A stretch of DNA of 64,000 nt from Odontesthes bonariensis (GCF_027942865.1 NC_134507.1:32780447-32844446), one strand, 5' to 3'. Shown: positions 30,957-42,253, counted from the stretch's first letter. Made by a program: numbers and translations. Notes: generated by a model not told the origin, from the sequence alone.

Positions 30957-32856
30957 CATGGAGCGGGGTTGGTGCTGCAAGGTTTGCAGGATGGACCCCT
31001 TTGCAGGAAAGCCATCCTCTGTCCCCCGTCCCTACACACAACTATAAAGAATGTGAAGGGGACAAAGGGCCTCCTCACACTGGAGGGCAAAGTTGTTCAG
31101 GTATGTTGATTTGTCTTCATCAGAAGAACACACTAATACACTCAGATAAATTACCGTGCTTAATTGTAATTCAGAGATACAAACATTTTAGGTAGACAAA
31201 GTAATGCCTACCAGTATTTGAAATGTTTTAGTACAGAAAAGCTGTTGCAATGACATGTTTAGGTCTAATTAGATCACTCAGTGATTGAACTTGTTCTTAT
31301 TTAGCTCTCAGCTGTGAAAAAGGTCCGCAGTGGGAGAGAGGAGGTCCCGCTGCGTGAGGTGAAGCTGCAGCAGGTAAGACCAGAGAACGGGAGGATTGGA
31401 GAGGAGGGACAACCTCTGTGGTTTCTACATAAGGGAAGATAAAATAAGATGAGTTTCATATTCTGTGAGTACCTTAGTAGTCTATGGGAGTGTGCTAACT
31501 GTCTCTTTCTGTGGCGCTGGTTGTTTATATGTTCACTGTGGTCACTTGTAGGCTGCACATTACAGAGTAATCTCTGGTGCCTTTATAGTTCTGACATCTC
31601 ATACTGTGTTCTGTACAGGATAAAGCTTCTGCCTCCCTCACGCTGTGGCGGGAAGCTGCAGTCCAGGAGCTGGACCTCGGCAGCCAGTGCAGGATTACCC
31701 ACTTAAAGTCCAACATGGATGCAGGAGGGGACTTCCTGCACACAACACCCTACAGCAATGTAGAAGTAAAAAGCATTCTAATTCATCTAATCTAAAAACA
31801 CATTCTAATCAGAATCAGAATGAGCTTTATTTGCCAAGTCGGTAGGCACATACAAGGAGTTGTTTTCTCTGGTTTAAACATGTAAAAGGCCACATGAAGT
31901 TTGGAGGTCTGCAGCAATTGACTGCAGAAAGGTCGCCAACCTTCTGCAGAGTCAATTGCTACAGACCTCGAAACATTTTACGTGGCCGACCACTTGGTGG
32001 CTGAGCTGCTGGCGTTCCCAGTCGCTTCCACTTTGTTCTAACACCACTGACAGCTGACTGTGGGATATTTAGGAGCGAGGAAATGTCTCCACTGGACTTG
32101 TTGCACAGGTGGAATCCTATCATGGCACCACGCTGGAATCCACTGTGCTCCTGAGAGCGAGCCATTCTTTCACAGATGTTTGTAGAAGCAGTCTGCATGC
32201 CGAGGGGCTTGCATTTCTACACCTGTGGCCATGGAAGTGATGGGAACACCTGAATTTAATTATCTGGATGAGTGAGTGAATACTTTTGGCAATCTAGTGT
32301 ATATTATACAGACATAAAATGGCAAATGATCTGACACAATTGAGAAAGAGATTAAAGAAATAAATAAGGAGTAAGAAAGGGGTTTAATATCTAGCTGCAA
32401 GGTATTATGGGACATAAGTGCTGTTTGTTTTGGCAGGTGCTGATTGTGACTGATGAGGCAGCTGGAGTGGAGGTGATGGGCGTGATGGAGAGCAGCACAA
32501 GGGGGGTGCTGGAGCTCCTCATGTCCAGCACCGAAGTCTTTTATATTTCCCAGGACTTGTGGGAGCCCTTGAAAAGGGTAAAGTCTTTCTAAATATAAAA
32601 TATATTGGGAAAAAAATCATTAACATTGAGGCAGTGGAAAGACCCTGCCCTCTGGCAGAATAAATTTCATATATATGTATATAGTTTACACATAGTTAAT
32701 ATTGTTTTATGTTCTATTTTTATTAATGACGTTTCTTTAAAAATCTAATAAAAATGAATTTAAATCCAGCATTTGGCTCAGTTGTATTGCTGTGGTAATA
32801 TAGTCTGTGAAGATGAAGTGAAGATAAAAACTCTCCCAACCAAGGCTCAGTTCTGA
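30957..32856 (+). CDS. Five-exon gene with OB-fold-like domain
   Basis: Exons 30957-31100, 31305-31373, 31619-31765, 32437-32577 and 32770-32856 all have AG/GT borders, are in phase 0, and join into an open frame of 172 codons plus TGA. AATAAA follows at 32957. The exon 2-3 product (VPLREVKLQQ, then ASASLTLWREAAVQELDLGS and CRITHLKS) resembles the strand pattern of replication protein A-type OB folds, which bind single-stranded nucleic acid. Exon 4-5 encodes a helical-looking end (FYISQDLWEPLKR, KIKTLPTKAQF). No start codon is seen, so further 5' exons are likely. It may belong to a fish-specific family; I do not know its function. Confidence 0.6.
31872..32306 (-). mobile_element. Tc1/mariner-like deletion derivative
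   Basis: The right end GGTGTTCCCATCAC...CAATCTAGTGTA is the reverse of a Tc1-like terminus of the CACTA..TTGCCAAAAGTATTC type. A minus-strand frame (31959-32198) encodes a helix-turn-helix DNA-binding region, including SSLLNIPQSAVSGVRTKWKR. The catalytic part is absent. Near the left end GGTCTGCAGCAATTGACTGCAG is followed by its inverted copy. It lies in intron 3 of the OB-fold gene. Confidence 0.7.
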
Positions 32857-33032
32857 AATACTACTGACAGGAATTTCAGATGTGAGATGGTGACAGAGGG
32901 AGGACGCCTTGAAGAAACCCTGGACAGAATCAGACTTCAGATTTATTCATCTATTCAATAAAGATATATTTCAGCACTCTGTTTTAACGTAACATATAAC
33001 AGTACGGATGTACATGTTCATTTATTTGTCAT

Positions 33033-33270
33033 TTCAGTTCAGTTTTATTAACACAGACACAATTAAAAGAAGTAGCTTAGCTAAGGAATCCTACAAAATG
33101 CACCGTAACTTCTGTTCAATCTCGAGCATGCACAGAACTGTGGGAACAAAAAACTGAGTTTTAACAGGAAGAAACCTCCATCAGAACCAGAACCAGGAAG
33201 GGCGGCCATCTGCCTGGAGCAGCTGGGGCTGAGAGGACAGAAAAGAGGGGACAACAAGCAGCGTAACACC
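33033..33270 (-). mobile_element. LINE tail (L2-like), first half
   Basis: Minus-strand 3' end of a common fish LINE: a TTTCTTCCTGTTAAAACTC-type 3'UTR and a tail ending AATAAAACTGAACTGAA. It continues at 37552 after the Harbinger insertion. The same 3'UTR occurs at 47270-47795. Confidence 0.6.
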
Positions 33271-33938
33271 AGGGGCCCGTTGCACAAAAGTAGGATAAGG
33301 GATTAAGCGGGGATATGTTGGCTATCCTGGATCAACTTATCCGTGATCCGGTTGCACAAAAGTAGGATAAGGGAAGTGGGATATGTTCAGACCTAAGTTA
33401 CCATGGAGATTTATTCTGTGAAGCTAGCCTGCTCCAGACCAGGCTAAGTTCCAGGATCTATTTAATCTCATTCCTTATCTCAGTCAGCGGTCACCACAAT
33501 TGGAAACCAATATTTATTCCACTGCCTAGAACATATTGTTAAAACATTTAACTATACCCACTATCATTATTGAAACATTTGTGATCATTAATTGAAATCA
33601 TTTTAGATAACTGATGATTTTAGATGAACCACTAGATAATTTAGTTTCCCACAGACTACACATAAAGTACATCACCATATAAATATAAATACACATTAGA
33701 GTGTACCATGACGTTCCTTTATTGAACAAGGATGAATCAAAGCAAGTAAACCATCAGCTCCTTTCAAAACTGAAGTCACACAGTGCTCTACAAGACAAAA
33801 AGCACAGAATCAAAGCATGCAGTTTGAGACGGTTTGTAAAAATGGGCTATACAAATAAAATTGCCTTGCCTATACAGCACAAAAACCTAACAAAAATTCC
33901 TCTGCCATTGCAGGCCCAACTTAAATCAACATGCAATA

Positions 33939-34677
33939 TTAATTAAAATAATTTAACACATAGTGGTCTCTGACCAGCCGACCACAGTCGTCATCTGGGA
34001 AGATGGCAGGAATGTCCCAGTCTATGAGAGCTGGCACTCTGGGGGCCCTCTCCTTTCTCAGGCAGGCCACATTGTGGGGCACAGCACAGGCCACAATGAT
34101 ATCACATGCCCTGTCTGGGCTGACTCTCAGGTGGTTCAGACACTGAAAGCGTGCCTTCAGTAGGCCAAATGTCATTTCGATCCGGGCCCTTATTCTGGTA
34201 TGGGCATGGTTGTATGCCAGTTGCAAATGGAGTGAGCAGAAAAGGCTGGCAGGCATACCCTCTGTCACCCAGCAATACACCCAGGAATTCACCTGTGAAT
34301 ACAAAATGTTACCATCACAACCTCATAAGTAGTGACATTCTTAACACAGCTATTAAGTTAAAAGTGGTTATCAATAGAGGTTCTGTGGCTCACCTTGTGA
34401 TAGGCGCCGATAGATCTCTGAGTTCCGAAACACTCGGGAGTCGTGGACCGAGCCGGGCCACTTTGCCACAACATTACTGATCAAATAGTCAGCATTGCAG
34501 ACCATCTGAAATGATAAGATGTTAAACCAATTAATGTACATCACAGGCAATGTACAGTGTTCATTAATTTACTTCATCAAAAGTTTTTCCTGTTCACAAA
34601 ATCCCCCTCATGGCCACCTGATGGGGATTTTAATTTGATGTGTGTGCAATCCACTGCACCAATGACATTGGGGAAAC
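33939..34677 (-). pseudogene. Harbinger transposase (HARBI1-like), decayed
   Basis: Three exon-like pieces with acceptors at 34678-34680, 34506-34508 and 34293-34295. The first has NVIGAVDCTHIKLKSPSG with the first catalytic Asp; the second has ADYLISNVVAKWPGSVHDSR with the next Asp; the third has the usual C-terminal YNHAHTRIRARIEMTFGLLK with the Glu. A frameshift in the third piece separates GEFLGVLLGDRGYAC from YNHAH, and the N-terminal part is missing, so it is inactive. Confidence 0.75.
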
Positions 34678-34842
34678 CTGTAATACGATGCAATGAGTAT
34701 CTTACTCTGAATGTTAACATTGTAATTGTAACTGTAATTTTAATTATTTTAATTTTTTAAAAATTCTTACCTGCAATCCTATAGAACTCCTCCTTGATGT
34801 CACAGAGTCTTCTATGCCCAGGGAAGGAGATGAAGATGCTTG

Positions 34843-36265
34843 GGCCCAATCCCAATTCACCCCTTGGCCCTACCCCTTACCCCTTCCCCTCCGTTTTGCG
34901 CGTTCACGTGAAGGGGTAGTGTTGTCCCAATACTCTTCCAAAGCCCTTCCCCTTAACCCTACCCCTCCGTTGTAGCCCTTGAAACGGAGGGCTTCGGCCA
35001 GGCAGACTCCGTTTGAAGGGGTATGATATATTTCCCAGAGTACAACGCGACTACCGGGAGATCGTGAGTCTTTTTAAAAATGGCAGAAGCAAGAGCACCA
35101 CACAAATGTAAGTTCTTCTATCTTTTTGCCATAATTTAACTGTTTTAATCGTTTTAGGTTGTGATAACTGGTGTATTGTGTGAGTTTAACATGATATACG
35201 TGACTGATTCACAGGGACTCAAGCACAAAGAGCCTGATCAGGTTTAGCGCCGAAAACGAAGATCTGTTTCTAAAGTCATCCCCATCCCCAAAAAGAAGTA
35301 GGAAGTCCAATCCCATAAGTCCAATCCTGATACAGGAGAGCCTGAAGGAGCAGAAGCGCCACAAGCAGAAAACGGAGCGCTTTTTAGCTCGGTTTGAGCG
35401 CATGATAGACAAACTTTACGGTGAGTTGATGCGCCATGCACCTATTGTACACACAGCCACCACTACCGCATTCTGAAACACCTTTTTTAAATTTTTTACA
35501 ATGGATGAAAGTACATGCTATAATATCATGTCGTGTCTTGTTCCCCCAGAACATCACTGAGCCCATGCAGCACCTCCGATGCGCCAAGCACCTTCGCTGT
35601 TCCTGCTCCAGTCATCTCGTTCTTGATGATTGCACTGTTGCCCGTTTATATTCATACTGTTTATATTCATACTGTTTATATTCATACTGTTTATTGTCCA
35701 TATTTGCAGCAGACACTTTACAGCAGACACTTTAAGCTGTTATTTCTGAAAACAAGCTGCCTTACCAGTCTGTAATTTGAGCCTAATAAAAGAAATTAAG
35801 GACAAAAGGTTTGTGAGCATGATTATCACATCAACATCATATTAACGACTGGAACGGATATTGGTATGAAGAGATTTATTATACAAGGGATAACAAAAAA
35901 ATTGGGGTACATGTTGTGGTCCAATGGGCAATAATTTGTAGGACGACCCGTCTGCTGGAAAGAAAAACATGGAAAGATCAGGCTTTCATCCTCCCAAACC
36001 AACACATTGATAGCACACACAATGCAGTGCATTTATTTATGTCATCAAATCTGAACCTGGTACAAAGAAAACCGCTTCAAAAACGCATGAGCTGCATGTT
36101 TATTCCAAACGGAACGAGGCGAGTAACAAAGGCTAAACGTTAGCTTATGCTTTCAGCTAGGTTAGCCAGGTTAGGATACTACTCCAATCAATAAATCAGC
36201 AAATCCAACGAGACAAGCAAATTGTTTCTATATTACACGATATCACAAATGTACAGTTAGAAGCA

Positions 36266-36306
<41 letters not shown>

Positions 36307-36722
36307 TATCATATTCACACGCCGGCTCTGGAAGCTACCAGCTGCTCACTCACACACGTTATTTGCATTAATTTCTCATTCTACATACCGTAACAAGATC
36401 CAGCAATGCTCCCACATGTCGAAGACGCCTTCGCCTGATGGCACTCCGTCGATTCGACGCAGATATTTCTAAAAATATCCAAATAGCCCAGGACAGCGCG
36501 AACACCACAGCACCGGTCATGTTTGTTTACTTTTGACTAAAGCTGTCGCTTTTGGTTACGTAACAACTGACGGCGCGGACTTATAACGTTCGTGAGTGTG
36601 AAGTGCTGTCCCAATTCGAAGGGGTGACATTCTTAGCCCTTCGCCTACCCCTACGTTTGAAGGGGCGAGGGGTAGGGGCGAGGGGTAGGCGAAGGGGTAG
36701 AAAATAGAATTGGGATTGGGCC
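34843..36722 (+). mobile_element. Nested DNA transposon in the Harbinger
   Basis: Ends GGCCCAATCCCAATTC and GAATTGGGATTGGGCC are inverted repeats, flanked by TTG on both sides. Next to each end is a CCCCT/AGGGG-rich array (CCCTACCCCTTACCCC). A 3-bp duplication and an internal Myb-like gene fragment suggest a Harbinger-type or related element. The interior includes a 15-bp unit (GTTTATATTCATACT) three times near 35643-35687 and a (CA)n run at 36271-36304. Confidence 0.75.
35080..35420 (+). pseudogene. Myb-like accessory gene remnant
   Basis: Exon 35080-35107 encodes MAEARAPHK and is followed by GTAAGT. The next exon starts at 35215, and after a frame change encodes SLIRFSAENEDLFLKSS and a basic coiled-coil (SLKEQKRHKQKTERFLARFE) up to a donor at 35420. 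The joined start, KWTQ, recalls the beginning of a trihelix/Myb domain, most of which is missing. I read it as the second, DNA-binding gene of a Harbinger-type element after internal deletion. Confidence 0.45.
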
Positions 36723-36825
36723 TTGCAAGTCCTTTAATTGCGTTCTTTTTTCACTGCTAAAACAGTACAGACAATGTGTGGGCAGGAACATTCTTAATAA
36801 AAAGTTGCTGCCATGTCCATTTTGG

Positions 36826-37114
36826 TTGCTTGCTTGCGCTTGACTCAGAGCGCGGATCTCGAAAACACATGAGAAGCTATACAGAATCATACGCGGCGGA
36901 CAGCACAGCTTTATGCCAATTACGCACACAGGCTCCACACTTCCACACGCATCGCGTCTGCAATCATAACTCATCAGGGGAAATCACATTTTGCCAATAT
37001 TTTAGAGACCCCCCAACATTTCCCAAATCCCAATTTCCTAAATGTTTTCGGGGGGTCTCGTGTCAGTTTCAGGGGGTCTCGGATCCCCCGAGTCCCCCCG
37101 TAGTTCGAACACTG
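36826..37114. mobile_element. Second copy of the 308-bp hAT MITE
   Basis: From GCTTGCTTGCGCTTGACTC to GTAGTTCGAACACTG it matches 20493-20800 closely, including GGGGGGTCTCGTGTCAG, but has a longer middle segment and no (G)n run. The left terminus is not recognisable, so the copy is truncated or rearranged there. Confidence 0.8.
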
Positions 37115-37168
37115 CCTAATTGTGATAGTTTCAGTGGAGTGGTGAGTGTGTATTTGTGCACTACTTAC

Positions 37169-37327
37169 GCATTCAGGCGGTCAGCAATGGTTTGCCACGT
37201 TTGCTCCCTTTGTTTTTTTAACTGTGGCAGTATTTCCTTTTTGTTTTATTTTCTCCTTCACCTCTTCATATGCTTCCATTAATAATTATTGCTCCGCTGC
37301 GGAGAAATATGCCGCCCTTGTTGCCAT
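37169..37327 (-). pseudogene. Harbinger Myb/SANT-like exon
   Basis: Starts MATRAAYFSAAEQ, then a single in-frame TAA, then LLMEAYEEVKEKIKQKGNTA and WQTIADRLNA up to a donor GC|GTAAGT. This is the Myb/SANT-like DNA-binding protein that accompanies the Harbinger transposase. The stop replaces what was probably a Gln codon, so the gene is dead. Confidence 0.7.
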
Positions 37328-37551
37328 GGTGAATCAGTGAATCTATGATCGATCGTGGGGTCTATTTCAGAAAGCCGTGTGCAGCACTTATCCAGGATCG
37401 CTTTCACCTGGCTTAATGAATCCATGTCTGCTCATCCTGGCTTGGCCTTTGTGCAACCAACTAAGCCTGGTCGCCCATGTTTTGGATTCCTTGAACCTGG
37501 CTAAGTAACTCATCCTGGATGTCTAAATCCTACTTTTGTGCAACGGGCCCC

Positions 37552-37845
37552 TGGCCAGGGACACCTGCTGAGAGAGAGGAACAAGTTAATGACAACAATG
37601 ATGTCACATGTACATGGAGAGGAGAGGTGCATCATGGGAGCTCCCCCAGCAGGCTGGGCCTATAGCAGCAGAACTATGGGATGTTTCAGGCTCAGCTGAG
37701 CCATCCCTAACTATAAGCTTTATCAGAAAGGAAAGTTTTAAGCCTGATCTTAAAAGTAGAGAGGGTGTCTGCTTCCTGAAGCCAAACTGGCAGCCGGTTC
37801 CACAGAGAGGGGCCTGATAACGGAAGGCTCTGCTCTGCCATTTAC
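37552..37845 (-). mobile_element. LINE tail (L2-like), second half
   Basis: Minus strand holds the C-terminal codons (in fragments such as TFKTRLKTFLSDKAYS-like frames) and the proximal 3'UTR, CATGGATGCACC to GGCCAGG. It continues the sequence at 33033-33270 and matches 59090-59290. The following 37846-38450 holds nothing recognised. Confidence 0.6.
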
Positions 37846-38453
37846 ACAAAAGGGGGAGATTAACATTATGCAGGACAGGTCCGATCCCTCGGTCAGTATA
37901 TAGCTCATGCAAATTTGACTGTATCCATTGAACTTATGATAGAATCATGCACCGTATTAGTCATTTTGGGGAACTCTGATTAAAGTTTTAATAATGTCTA
38001 TTGCTGAGATTACATTTTATAACATTTAAGTCTAACACACCATGTTATTGTGATAAAATTAAAGGTTACGACTCTTAAATAACAGCTACAAGATGTCCAG
38101 GTTACACATATTTGGGGGCTAAAACTGACAGGATTTCAGGTGAAAAACATTTTTAAAGATGGAGGTTGTAATAATCCTAAACCTGTCACTTGATTTCATT
38201 GTAAGACACAAATTTTTTTTGTACTATTAACAAAATTTCAACAAACTTCTATAACTGCTTAACTTTAAAACTTTCACAAAAATGTGCACAGTTGTCACTT
38301 CACGGATAAACATACATTTATATTTATATATAAATATCTGTTGTTGTAATATAATGTAAATGTAATATAAATATCTTAAGTGTTTCCAGTTAAAGCGAGT
38401 CTCCCATGTCAGCAGAAAGTATTACCTTTCTGTATAAGTTTCTTAAAGTAGGA

Positions 38454-38525
38454 GGGCTCATCCGGGATTTGAACCCAGGAACTCTTGCACCCGAAGCGAG
38501 AATCAAACCCCTAGACCAACGAGCC
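38454..38525 (-). tRNA. tRNA-Pro (CGG)
   Basis: Minus strand GGCTCGTTGGTCTAGGGG... folds as a 72-nt tRNA. The acceptor arms GGCTCGT and ATGAGCC pair, allowing one G-T. The anticodon loop CTTCGGGT gives CGG, box A is TGGTCTAGGGG, and box B is GGGTTCAAATCCC. The anticodon stem TCTCG/TGCAA and the T arm have mismatches compared with standard tRNA-Pro, so it may be a diverged copy. Confidence 0.85.
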
Positions 38526-38539
38526 AAAAAGAAACAAAG

Positions 38540-38715
38540 TGGTTTTTGTGATTTATTTCTGAAATTCATGTGATCTCCGCATAAAACAGAGCTTGATGTT
38601 ATTCAAATTATCTCCATATGTGAAAACATTTAATTTAGTCCCAGTTCAATCTTCTGTACCTCAAGAATAACTAAGGCCATTAGATGAAGTGCCTCCAAGT
38701 ACAGACTGTTTTGGA
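38540..38715. repeat. Direct repeat between tRNA genes, copy 1
   Basis: GTGGTTTTTGTGATTTATTTC through TTTTGGAAGTCCAG recurs in the same orientation at 38919-39089, on the other side of tRNA-Thr. It marks a tandem tRNA unit of about 380 bp. Confidence 0.85.
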
Positions 38716-38784
38716 AGTCCAGCACTCCTGAAGCACTGCTGTTAACAGTTATGGTACCATGTTGATGTACATAATAACATCTTA

Positions 38785-38858
38785 AGGCACTGCTGGGATT
38801 TGAACCCAGGATCTCCTGTTGACTAGACAGGCACTTTGACCAACTAAGCCACAGCGCC
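38785..38858 (-). tRNA. tRNA-Thr (AGT)
   Basis: Minus strand GGCGCTGTGGCTTAGTTGG... is 74 nt. The acceptor arms GGCGCTG and CAGTGCC pair with one G-T. The anticodon loop in CTGTCTAGTCAACAG gives AGT, box A is TGGCTTAGTTGG, and box B is GGTTCAAATCC. All arms fold, so it is probably functional. Confidence 0.92.
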
Positions 38859-38918
38859 ACATGGTTCATAAAACTGATGAAGGAATAAAGAACAGGAACT
38901 GGATCCACCTCTGGAAGT

Positions 38919-39089
38919 GGTTTTTGTGATTTATTTCCGAAATTCCTGTGATCTCTGCATAAAACAGGGCTTGATGTTATTCAAATTATCTCCATATGTG
39001 AAAACAGTGGATTAAGTCTCAGTTCAATCTTCTGTACCTCAAGAATATTTAAAGCCATGAGATGAAGTACAGACTGTTTTGGAAGTCCA
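38919..39089. repeat. Direct repeat beside tRNA-Thr, copy 2
   Basis: Second copy of the repeat at 38540-38715. No tRNA follows it; a Harbinger-like element begins at once, so the tRNA array appears to be cut here. Confidence 0.85.
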
Positions 39090-39094
39090 GAGGG

Positions 39095-39900
39095 GGGGTT
39101 CCATGAAGCTGGATTAGCGGAAAGCCTGGCTTTTCTCGATAGTTCTGGCTAATCTAAGAGAGAGTTCCGCTCCACCAACGTGGCTTATTTGAATGCCCAC
39201 TGAGTAACCATGGTAATTTATGCCGCTGAACTTGCCTTCTCCTTGGCAGGCTAATGTTCAAGCTTAGCTTAGCTGTGTCTCAAATCATGTCTGACCGGCT
39301 GAAACAGACTCCCGGAAAAAAACTTTCACCTAGTAGAATTCCGCGCTCCCGCAACTCATGTCTTGTATAAAAAATAAAACAAAAAAAATTGTGGTTATCA
39401 TGTCACCACTTTCACTGTCTCGGAAAATCAATATCAATCAGTCAGTGCAACTAAAGAAACACAAGTAGTTAACATGAAATTAAATGAAAAAGAACATGGA
39501 ATTCATTAAAACTAATTGATACCTTATTACATCTCGGTCCCACATTTCACAAAAACCTGACCTACACCCACCCAGGACCAGACTCAGAAAAATGGGGGTA
39601 TTGGGGATAATTGTCCATAGACAACTGGATGTCTCGTTTTGAAAAACACCACATCAACCCCTTTGAGTAATGCTGAGCAATGTTACATTTATGTGCTGTG
39701 AAAACAAGTACCTCATCATTCACTCCTATCCTCCGTGCATACAGATGATCTGTGATGGAGGTTATTTCATTTCTAACATTGAGGCTAAATGGCCGGGATC
39801 AGTTCATGATTCTAGGATCTTCCGAGCATCCTCACTGGCACAGAGGTTTGCACAAGGCGCAAGAATTTTACTTACCCGAAGGGGTGTACTTTTGTTTTTA
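39095..39900 (+). mobile_element. Harbinger-like fragment
   Basis: Begins with GGGGGGTTCCATGAAGCTGGATTAGC, a terminus type seen in fish Harbingers. It contains a single transposase piece, ICDGGYFISNIEAKWPGSVH, near 39746-39860, carrying the second catalytic Asp region. No other domain or right end is recognised, and 39901-40185 is unassigned. Confidence 0.6.
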
Positions 39901-40353
39901 GACTAGGACTTTAGGATGCAATAGCTTTTGTTTAACATGCTCCACATTCTCCATCGAGGGTTTAAATTCAAGTAGATTTTTGCTTCAAGACATCCAGCCA
40001 ACTCCAGCTTTTTATTACCTTCATTAAGTCTACATTTCAGATCATTATATACAACAAAAACATCCAAAAATGTGAAAATCGCCTTTTTTTCAGCAGCAAG
40101 GGGTTAAGGTTACGGAGGTGGGGAAACACGATAACAAAAAATAAATAAAGCTATAAACTTTGCAGATATATGCTTTTTTTAAATCACCACCTGGACTCCC
40201 CCTTGAGCTGTCACCTTACCGTGGTGGGGGGGTTTGCGTGCCCCAATGAGTCTGGGAGCTATGTTGTCTGGGGCTTTAAGCCCCTGGTAGGGTCACCCAT
40301 GGCAAACAGATCCTAGATGAGGGACCAGACAAAGAACAGCTCACAAGACCCCT

Positions 40354-41274
40354 ATGATGAGTGATACTTTTGGACGCCGTGTTCCCTTGCCCGGACGCGG
40401 GTCACCGGGGCCTCCCCCTGGAGCCATGCCCAGGGGTGGGGCCCGCCGGCAAGCGCCTGGTGGCCGGGTCTGTGCCCGTGGGGCTCGGTCGGGCACAGCC
40501 CGAAGAAACGACACGGGTCCCCCTTCCTACGGGCTCACCACCCGTGGGAGGGGCCATGGGGGTCGTGTGCAGTGTGAGCTGGGCGGCAGCCGAAGGCAGG
40601 GACCTTGGCGGTCTGATCCTCGGCTACTGAAGCTGGCTCTTGGGACGTGGAACGTCACCTCTCTGCTGGGGAAGGAGCCTGAGCTGGTGCGCGAGGCTGA
40701 GCGGTTCCGGCTAGATATAGTCGGACTCACCTCGACACATGGCTTGGGCTCCGGAACCAGCCTCCTCGAGAGGGGTTGGACTCTCTTCCACTCTGGAGTT
40801 GCCCGCGGTGAGAGGCGTAGAGCAGGTGTGGGCATACTTATTGCCCCCCGGCTGTGCGCCTGTACATTGGGGTTCACCCCGGTAGACGAGAGGGTAGCCT
40901 CCCTCCGCCTTAGGGTGGGGGGACGGGTCCTGACTGTTGTTTGTGCTTATGCACCGAACGGCAGTTCAGAGTACCCACCCTTTTTGGAGTCCCTGGAGGA
41001 GGCACTAGAGAGTGCTCCTCCGGGAGACTCCCTCGTCCTGCTGGGGGACTTCAATGCTCACGTGGGCAATGACAGTGAGACCTGGAGGGGCGTGATTGGG
41101 AGGAACGGCCCCCCCGATCTGAATCAGAGTGGTGTTTTGTTGTTGGACTTCTGTGCTCGTCACGGATTGTCCATAACGAACACCATGTTCAGGCATAAGG
41201 GTGTCCATATGTGCACCGTCAACACCGTGTATGGTGAGGGCGGGGCTCTGCGACTTCAACTAGGGACTTCGTGA
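40354..41274 (+). pseudogene. LINE endonuclease region
   Basis: An open frame with Pro/Arg-rich lead, then [40 protein letters not shown] and [16 protein letters not shown], all motifs of apurinic-type endonucleases. The Glu usual in the second motif is replaced by Thr in [10 protein letters not shown]. The frame ends at 41274 just beyond the deletion junction, so the C-terminal endonuclease motifs (SDH) are lost. Confidence 0.75.
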
Positions 41275-41341
41275 GTCGGTGGGGGGCAAACTTCGAGGGC
41301 CTCCCTGGTAAGGTACATTCGGGGCTACTGGAGAGGAGGAT

Positions 41342-42253
41342 CCGCCGGATAGTCGAATCTCGGATTCAGGAGGTGCAGTGTGGTTTTCGTCCTGGCCGTG
41401 GAACAGTGGACCGGTCTACATGTGTTTTGTGGACTTGGAGAAGGCGTTCGACCGTGTCCCTCGGGGACTCTTGTGGGGGGTGCTCCGGGAGTATGGAGTG
41501 CCGGACTCCTTGATATGGGCTGTTCGGTCCCTGTATGACCGGTGTCAGAGTTTGGTCCGCATTGCCGGCAGTAAGTCGGACATGTTTCCTGTGAGGGTTG
41601 GACTCCGTCAGGGCTGCCCTTTGTCACCGATTCTGTTCATAATTTTTATGGACAGAATTTCTAGGCGCAGCCAGGGCGTTGAGGGGGTCCGGTTTGGCGA
41701 TCTCAGAATCGGGTCTCTGCTTTTTGCGGACGATTTGGTTCTGTTGGCGTCGTCAGGCCGTGACCTTCAGCTCTCACTGGAGCGGTTCGCAGCCGAGTGT
41801 GAAGCGGCTGGGATGACCATCAGCACCTCCAAATCTGAGACCATGGTCTTCGGCCGGAAAAGAGTGGAATGCTCTCTCCGGGTCGGGAATGAGATTCTTC
41901 CCCAAGTGGAGGAGTTCAAGTATCTCGGGGTCTTGTTCACGAGTGAGGGACGAATGGAACAGGAGATTGACAGACGGATCGGTGCGGCGTCTGCAGTGAT
42001 GCGGGCTCTGCACCGGCCCGTCGTGGTGAAGAAGGAGCTGAGCCAGAAGGCGAAGCTCTCGATTTACCGGTCAATCTATGTTCCTACCCTCACCTATGGT
42101 CACGAGCTGTGGGTAGTGACCGAGAGAATGAGATTGCGAATACAAGCGGCTGAAATGAGTTTCCTCCGCAGGGTGTCTGGGCTCTCCCTTAGAGATAGGG
42201 TGAGAAGCTCGGGTGAGAACCGCTGCTCCTCCGCATCGAGAGGAGTCAGATGA
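41342..42253 (+). pseudogene. LINE reverse transcriptase remnant
   Basis: Shows CGFRPGRGTVD in one frame, then after a shift near 41400 YMCFVDLEKAFDRVPRGLL, LRQGCPLSPILFIIFMD and LLFADDLVLLASS (catalytic ADD), then EEFKYLGVLFTSEGRMEQEI. Similarity continues in fragments to about 42385. The frameshift and the deletion before it make it non-functional. Confidence 0.8.

Larger units (their letters stand above)
33271..37551 (-). mobile_element. Harbinger transposon with nested elements
   Basis: Perfect terminal repeats AGGGGCCCGTTGCACAAAAG enclose 4.28 kb. On the minus strand it holds the two genes typical of animal Harbingers: a Myb/SANT-like protein exon (37169-37327) and a HARBI1-like transposase in pieces (33939-34677). 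It has been entered by a 1.9-kb element (34843-36722) and contains a MITE copy (about 36826-37114). A clear 3-bp target duplication is not seen. It interrupts a LINE tail that resumes at 37552. Confidence 0.85.

Noticed and set aside
34433-34505. Intact HARBI1 host gene
   Set aside because: The pieces are frameshifted, lack the N-terminus and lie between Harbinger termini.
38630-38908. Minus-strand 92-codon frame
   Set aside because: It covers the tRNA-Thr gene and its flanking repeat; the tRNA fold explains the sequence.
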